Assembly: GCA_964034945.1 (NCBI GenBank)
Contig: OZ035962.1
Coordinates: forward strand, 27,587,530 to 27,651,529
Source of the DNA: Chrysopilus asiliformis
Taxonomy: Eukaryota > Arthropoda > Insecta > Diptera > Rhagionidae
Length of the DNA: 64,000 bases
Direction of reading: 5' to 3'
Made by a program: the position numbers and the translations under genes. Position 1 is the first letter of the stretch. Every line of letters begins with the position of its first letter. Positions 57,251 through 64,000 of the stretch are shown here, piece by piece. A model generated the notes under the pieces. That model was given only the letters and a program-made list of their open reading frames with translations. It did not search any database and had not been told where the DNA came from.

Positions 57251-60200
57251 TGTTAGTTTGTGTAATAAAGTTCAAAGAAAATTTTTCTGCATTTGTAGAT
57301 GTTTTAAGATTTCCAAAGTTTTTTTTTACGAAAAACCGCAAAAACACGGTTAACTATTTTGGAGATTTTTATAGAGGTCTGAAATTTTGCATAAAATACG
57401 TCGTAGATTTAGGGATGGAGGGGGCCTGCGGTGGTAGGTCGGTAATTTTAAACCCCTGCAAAAAAATTGCAATAACGGTTTACGAGGGAAAGCGAGACTA
57501 AGGGAATCAGAGAAGACGAAAATTAGCGTGACGCATTTTATGGACTGTCTCAAAGATACGAAAAATTTATTAGAAAAAAATACCACTCATTCCCCTGTCG
57601 CCACCACAAACAATCAATTTATGTCTAATCGAGACGAGGTTTTATCTCGAACACTTTTAGAAATTTCGACTTAAAATGTTTAAAGAAAGACTGATTCTTG
57701 GTTTCACAACCAACTTGAGTTTAAAATTATTTTAACAGGCAAGAAAAAATATGATAGATTTCCTCAGTTCCAAAACAAAATTTGAACAAGAATATAAAAC
57801 ACAAAATATTAAGTGATATTAAAGTAAAGAAACTGTCATAAAACACAAGAAAAATATTGTCACATAGTCGTGTTCCATTATTCATCAGAGTAAAAACGTT
57901 TCTTTTTTCTCAGTCTTGGAGACATAAAATATTCCGTATCTTTTGCTGATAAAGGAAATGTTTTCCCCCATATTCCTGTACTGACACATATCAAACTCAA
58001 TCATTGTTTTTTATACACCATATTTTCGTCCTCGTTTCACAAAACAGTCTGCCGGAAAAATATACAAAGAGAAGAAAAGAAATTTGGAAGGAAAAATGGA
58101 ATGAAATTTAGAGAAAATGTTTCTTAAGTCCATCGCATACGATCAGATTTTATAGAAAATTCCCCATTCCATATGGGTAACTGTCGTTGGCTATAACGGT
58201 GAGGGGGTGACGTAAAATGTCTAAAAAACAAAAGGAAAATAATCGTAAATAAAAAAAATACATGAATAAAAGCTTGTCGAATGTAGAGCGCCATATTTTT
58301 GCCGGAAAACCACGAAAACTTGGTTGACATAAATATTCTTTTGGTTTCGCATCCCTTTTTCAGGTTGGGCAAAATTCCCCAAATTTTACATCAACATTGT
58401 TGAGTTTTTCGCTACAAACCCCCACTCCCTATGTGGTGTGTTTTCCAATCCCACGCTATTAAATTATGTTTATCATTTTTTATCAAACGTTCAGGTAACA
58501 AGCGACGACATTAAAGTATGAACGATGAAAAATTGGATTGGAAAACGACAGAAATTATTTTCGGTTTTCAGATTTTTTAAGGGATATGAGTATGAGGTTG
58601 GGTTAGTAAATTCTGTCCTGTAATATCCCAATCAACCCCAGTTAACGACGACATGGCATGGATCTCGTGGAAGTTTTATTCAAATTGATTACGTAAGTAG
58701 TTTCTGCAATGGAAAATCGGATTTTTTGAATATTTATTGGTGTGTTGTTAAAGTTAGGGAAAATCGCCACCTCTGTTTTTGGTAACTCTGAGGGGGCTGG
58801 GAAAATACACCCCTGAAAAGCTTTCAACTGATCAATAAATTTAAGCAATGGAAAAATGGGATAAAAATGGAAATTTCGAGGTTTGTCATTCTGTAGGAAC
58901 GAAATTTATTATCATCACATTTGGAACACGCATCTAATAGGCTAAAGGAACTTTTCAGGAAAAATGTATTACAGAATTTCATTCAAATTATTCGTTTAGA
59001 GTTTAGAAACTTTAGACAGAAGAGAGACGTAAAATTGCTAGGGGGCAATCGTAAAATACACTAAATGTGAACTTCAGATCGAATTTCGATATAAATGCAG
59101 TCTAACTGGATTTCCAATCAAAAGTATGGAAAAGTTTTACAAAACCTTTTTTTCAAATATGTTAAAACCTTTTCAATGAACGCACAAAAAGCTTGTGGCA
59201 TTTGTAAAACAAACAATTTAATTGGAATTTCAAATGCGTTCTAATGTATGATAAAGTTATGTAACACCACATTCGGAACACTACTTGCGTTTATAAATTT
59301 AACGATATGATCCACTATTTTTAACATTTGTTGAGAAGTGCGAGATTTTACTCCTCCCCTGCCCCGCTAAAATTCTTTTGGGATCTCTTAATTATTAAAA
59401 CCTTTTGTCGACTGTCGAAAATATTTTGACGCCTTTTTTTAGAGATCCAATATTGTGGCTCCAAAATCTTGCAATGCCTAATCTGTAGCTCAATTTGTTC
59501 ACAGGTTGTTATGTTTACGAAAAGTATATGACAAGCTAGAACCCAAAGTTTTAAATATTTTTGATTTAAAGCTACATCTTTTGGAAGTTTAGTTTTCTTT
59601 AAAAAAAAATATCAGTTGCGATTTCCTCTTTTTTCAAAAACAAGGTACCCGTTATAACTACCGTCACTTTTCCAAAAGTTGATAGAAAACTACGATTTTT
59701 GGAAGACTTCTTCAAAAAAAAAAATCAAGTCGCTAGGTCAACGCGTTCAAGAGTTATTTACGATATGTACAGCGGATAGACCGACAGATCCTTATAATTT
59801 TGCCTGAAACGGATTCCGTACTGATCAGGAATTTTCCCCCGTTCTCGAGTCGGTCTGCGTCATGAATACAATAATTTCCTTCAATAGAAGCGGAAAGTAA
59901 AAACGCATTTAAAATTCATGTTTTTTAAATTGTATCATAATTCTACAGACTCGTATAGTTTCAAATAAAATTTGTTATTTTCACAAACTTTGAAATTGCA
60001 CATTTTATGTATTATTTAAGCCAAATAATACGATTTTGCAGTCATTCATTAACGGAAATTTATTTCAAAATTGGAAAATATTTAACCCATTTGAAAAACA
60101 CTCACGCACAGTATCAATAACGGAGTCATTTTGTACGCATAATTTGTTCATGATGACACCGAGAAATAATGGTATTTGCATCGCATTAACTATTTTCAAA

Positions 60201-62184
60201 TGGTAATCCTCAATTTCCATTAGTTATGAAGTTAGTATCCTGGAGGATTTTATTGGATCCTAATTCACTCGCATCGAATATTAAAGTGTGAGCAAAATTT
60301 ATTCGACTGTTGTCGACCGGAGGCAAAAATCGCTCATCCGAAATACCATCCAGTGCCATTTTATTGCGGCAGATGATTATAGTACGTCTGTGCTATAAAA
60401 CAAGACGAAATTAGAACTAAAAGCGAACATGGTCGTTAATAAACGTAATTAAACCAGCAAAATGGTTAATTGCGTTGAATTATTGACAAGACGAGATAAA
60501 ATGAAGCGACATACGACGACCAATTTTGGACAAATTTCAGGGATTCATTGGGTCTGGATGAGGTTTGGTTGTCCCGCACCACATCAAATGATGTCTGAAT
60601 AAGTGATTTTACCAGGATTTCAGGTCATTTGTGAAGCTAGTCGAGGGGATTATCTCATATATTTAATATACACATACATGTGCACGTGTATTTAATACAA
60701 GCAAGTATGAAATTAAGGTGTGGTATAAAGTACGGGGACCAATTCATAAGTTTTTAGAACTAGTTTTGTGCAAAAAATTCGATTTTGTCCGTTTTTCATC
60801 ACTTTGGAAGACATCGTGGCACGTGGCCGGGTCTATGTTGGATATTTTACAACGCAGCTAATAAATCGTGTTTAGTTTATATTTGAAGTCGATATCGGCG
60901 TTCCAGCGTCTTTGAACCTTTTGCAGGGAGATTTGAAGCGAGTTATAATTGCGATACGATTCGGAAAAATTTTAAGGATTTTTGAGCGGCTAATCGCTGA
61001 AATATCCCAATAATTTGTCCATGCTCGAAAAATTTGATTTCTTTGAATTGTTTTCAGACTTTTTAATTGAGTAATAATACATATAGATACTTACCAATGA
61101 ACTCCCTGATTGATGTTATCCTAAAGTATCCAGGTAGCTACCAGAAAAAATTCGTAACCAACGCAATTCCAACTAACATCAATAACTCCATACTGGATTT
61201 TATCCCGACACTGGTACGCATGTCTAATGGGTGTAATTAAGCTCTGGTAATTTTCGTGATATACTTTACACATTTATTGGCCGAAAATTATTTCACCATA
61301 TTACATCAAGAAGCATATCAATTGTGGAAGAATATTTATGAATCTACGTGTATTAAAATATTCTTAATTGAATTTAAAATGTCCACATAATTTTGAAAAA
61401 CTATAGACATACAGGATATATCACCAAAAATGACAAGGGATAGTGATTTTGGAGCAGAGATATAGTGACATAAATAGGTAGCCCTATACAACCATTTATT
61501 TGGATTCCGTTCAGGATTGGTTATGGCCAAACATTAAAATGGACTTTATGTCAACTCATAAACAAAATTAGTGGAAATTATTCATGAGCTCTAACACAAG
61601 TTGTCATTTTAGGCTAATTAATGGGATTATCCATCCCGGATTCATTCTATAAAATTTAATGTCAACATTGAGGTTTATAACTATAATAAAATAAAATACA
61701 GGCAAACCCTTGCAAGACTAAATTATATTTTTCGAAATAAAAAATAAGCATATTTTTCATATATTTCGAAATAAAAAATTATACTGGCACCATTTGGTTT
61801 ACAAAGTTTTTGGGCGAGTAGAACTTCATAATTTTTACAAAATAAGTAGTTTCATAGTAGTTTCGCTGAAGTGTGCGATCGCCAATGCAAATGCTAAGGA
61901 TTTTACTTTCAGCGAGAAACTTAGCTCACGTAGTTGAGCTCGCTTAGCTGAAGTGTGCGACGGGGGTTAGTATTGTATATCGAGATCTTGTATTTTTTAA
62001 TCATTTTTTAACCATATACACTCAGAGGAATTTGTGCATAAATTTTACTAAATGTACGTAAATTTTATGATTTTTGTGCATCAAAAATCAACCGATGCCT
62101 TAAGTTCATTGATTTTATCACAAAATGTCATTAAGCAGTTTTTATAATTGTGCATAGAATCAACAATCAATGTCATAGCATGTA
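57251..62184. other. Nearly 5 kb between the two inverted CACTCAG MITEs, no gene seen
   Basis: Contains the diverged family-two element at 59700-59903 and, near 61867 and 61950, two copies of GCTGAAGTGTGCGA. No coding signal otherwise. Confidence 0.5.
59700..59903 (-). mobile_element. Microsatellite-element family two, diverged copy
   Basis: On the minus strand it starts TTTTTACTTTCCGCTTCTAT and TTGTATTCATGACG, then CGGAATCCGTTTCAGGC, then CTGTCGGTCTATCCGCTG. The start matches 47641 onward; the tract has decayed. Confidence 0.5.
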
Positions 62185-62456
62185 CACTCAGAAAAATGTC
62201 CAGGTCAACTTTTTGTCAGGTTAACTCTGACCTTACAGAGGTGTATGTAAGCCAGCTAGCGGTCAGAGTTAACCTATCTAAGGTCAACTCGTGCAGCTCC
62301 CAATGCCCTACTTCACCTGCTGGTGGCTTAATTTCAGAATTTCTCCGACCACAGGTCAACTCAGTTTTACTTGCCCACATGCAGGCGAACGCGCGCCTGC
62401 CCGAGGCCAATTACGCCGTATGTAGGTCGTCGAGTTAGCCACAATTTTTCTGAGTG
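62185..62456 (+). mobile_element. GC-rich MITE with CACTCAGAAAAAT terminal repeats and TA duplication
   Basis: 272 bases, ends CACTCAGAAAAAT and ATTTTTCTGAGTG, TA on both sides (62183-62184, 62457-62458). The TA duplication points to a Tc1/mariner-mobilised MITE. The interior holds repeated GGTCAAC/GTTAACC motifs and is open in long frames on both strands, which reflects GC content and not coding. Confidence 0.8.
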
Positions 62457-64000
62457 TATCCACATTATCTGGATTTTATGCAAAAACAAATCTCTCTTGT
62501 TGATATGGAATCTCTTTATGTTTCTTGCTTAATGTGTGTTCATAGAATTTAATATATGCAACTAATGAGAGGAAATTGTTTTAGTGTGATGACTTTAAAA
62601 ATTAAGAGATGGTTGTTTGTTTCTGATAGTTTCTATTGAATATTCGTATATGGAGGAAATGTTTTATGACGGACAATATGATGCGAAATGAAAATAATTT
62701 ATTTTGAATTATTTTTCTTACAAAAACTTCAAACGAATGAATTCTCTCGGCGAATGTTGTTGTGTTACCTCGAAAAAATACTATTCGCGTTTAGTATTTT
62801 TCGAAAATGGGAAAAAATATCGAAATCTGAAAAAAATGGGCAAAAAAAATATTACAAAAAAGCATTCCAACTAATGTCTAAACTAAGAAATGCTTTCCCA
62901 AAACTGATTTTTTGCATCAGTTTTATGAAAAATTATTGGAATCGCTTTAAAATGGAGTTTTTAGAACTGGCAAATCGACTAACAAAATCGTCGCCATTTT
63001 TTCGTCTTTCACAAGTGTGGCGCAGTTCTACTAGTAGTCTAATTACCTGCTGCAGGCATCCAAACATTAACAGCAGGGAATTGGATGCACAACGGTAATT
63101 GATTTTAATATCATGTGTTCATACATTTTCGATTTTGGCTTTGACTGTTAAATTGATGTCATTGATCATTAATTCGATGTACAAATTTTACCCCATTTGG
63201 TATCTGCATTTAATACCCAAAAAAATAATCATGGTACTGATTTCTATGCACAATGTCATAAAATTTCAGAACAAGTGCGTACATTTTATGCAATTTTTCT
63301 GTATGACCATTTGTATCTAGAAATACTGAACATCATTTTCTCTGTGTACAAAATTCAGAATAGATTAAAAATATCGATATCGACACCGGAAACAAAACAT
63401 TGAGCATTGTTTAACGAGACGTCTTTTATCGAAGCGTCTTAAATCGAATGATACTTGTCTTTTTTTTGCCATAACGATAAGGGGCGAAAGAATTTAGCTG
63501 CAGTTTCAATTTAGTACAACATTTCTTTCCCGAAATCGGTTAACTTTTGTCTTCATGCGAAAAGCGACGAATTTTTAGTCGTTTACTGTAAACTGCGAAA
63601 GAATAATTAAAATTGATTTTTATAGCACTTGAATTTCATTAAGAATATAATTTTAAGGAGCCATTTTCATTGATCTTCCTTGGCTTAAATTTTTCTTACA
63701 TTCAACGAGATCTACTCTCTCGCTTTCCATTCTTTTACTATAGCTCCAACCACCTCTCCTGATGGATGGTGCTGCTAGATTAGTTGGCAAAAATGGTTTC
63801 TGAAACGGAAATTAGATTAAGGTCTGCATAATGTCCAGTAACGAGCATTCACAAAGTGACACAAACTTTGACAAAGGTCATTTGGACAGAAGAAGGACCC
63901 TTTCGAGTTGTGCCCTTTTTCAAATTTTCAAAGATTCACGTTCAAATCCTTTGCGGTTACACGCAATGCAGAGATACGCATTATTCGAAGGTATTTAGAT
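62457..64000. other. Right end of the window, no gene seen
   Basis: A 136-codon plus frame (62688-63098) is Lys/Phe/Asn-rich, as expected by chance in AT-rich DNA, and shows no domain. Confidence 0.45.

Noticed and set aside
57009..57347. 112-codon frame, matched by a 96-codon frame at 62148
   Set aside because: Both lie across the CACTCAG MITE and owe their openness to its GC content; they are inverted copies of each other.
62688..63098. 136-codon frame, the longest near the right edge
   Set aside because: Dominated by Lys, Phe, Asn and Ile as expected of chance frames in AT-rich DNA; no conserved motif.
1..64000. tRNA, rRNA or snRNA genes
   Set aside because: Scanned by eye for B-box-like GGTTCRANYCC with a matching acceptor stem on both strands; none found. 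A tRNA-finding program would be decisive.

Overview
This is an AT-rich eukaryotic window (spliced genes, small introns next to kilobase introns, AATAAA signals, many transposons). The gene content points to an insect, most likely a dipteran: a Miple-type pleiotrophin/midkine gene, a small secreted DUF1091-type protein, and GTCY-microsatellite elements like those described as mini-me in flies. The species cannot be named from the sequence alone.

Region 1-19.5 kb holds the only well-supported large gene: miple on the minus strand, with four coding exons (19489-18979, 14051-13914, 7769-7593, 1583-1561). All three introns are phase 1. The exons join into a 282-residue secreted basic protein with a signal peptide, a long Lys/Gln-rich leader, two four-cysteine pleiotrophin/midkine modules (one per exon) and a Lys-rich tail. 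A canonical 3' splice site ends one base before the ATG, so 5' untranslated exons and the promoter must lie further right, perhaps within the 20-64 kb region. Inside the last intron, 6165-6035 is a second possible terminal exon in the same phase. It encodes a membrane segment and has its own poly(A) signal. Inside intron 2, on the opposite strand, lies a complete two-exon gene for a 179-residue secreted DUF1091-like protein (10607-11216).

The introns and the whole right part are packed with mobile DNA: three canonical Helitrons (5'-TC...CTAG-3' between A and T); five GTCY-containing mini-me/HINE-like elements plus older relics; a second GTCY-like family, one copy of which is inserted in a Helitron; a Foldback-like structure (tandem 177-bp repeats in inverted arms around a SWIM zinc-finger fragment); two palindromic elements with shared outer edges and duplicated loops; two Tc1/mariner elements (one a snap-back derivative, one a decayed DD41D copy); two PIF/Harbinger-type elements; and several other MITEs.

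From 20 to 64 kb no certain gene is visible. A GC-rich 73-codon ORF at 52759-52980 (minus) is the best remaining coding candidate. The rest is AT-rich noncoding DNA, read here as upstream or intronic sequence of miple or as intergenic space.
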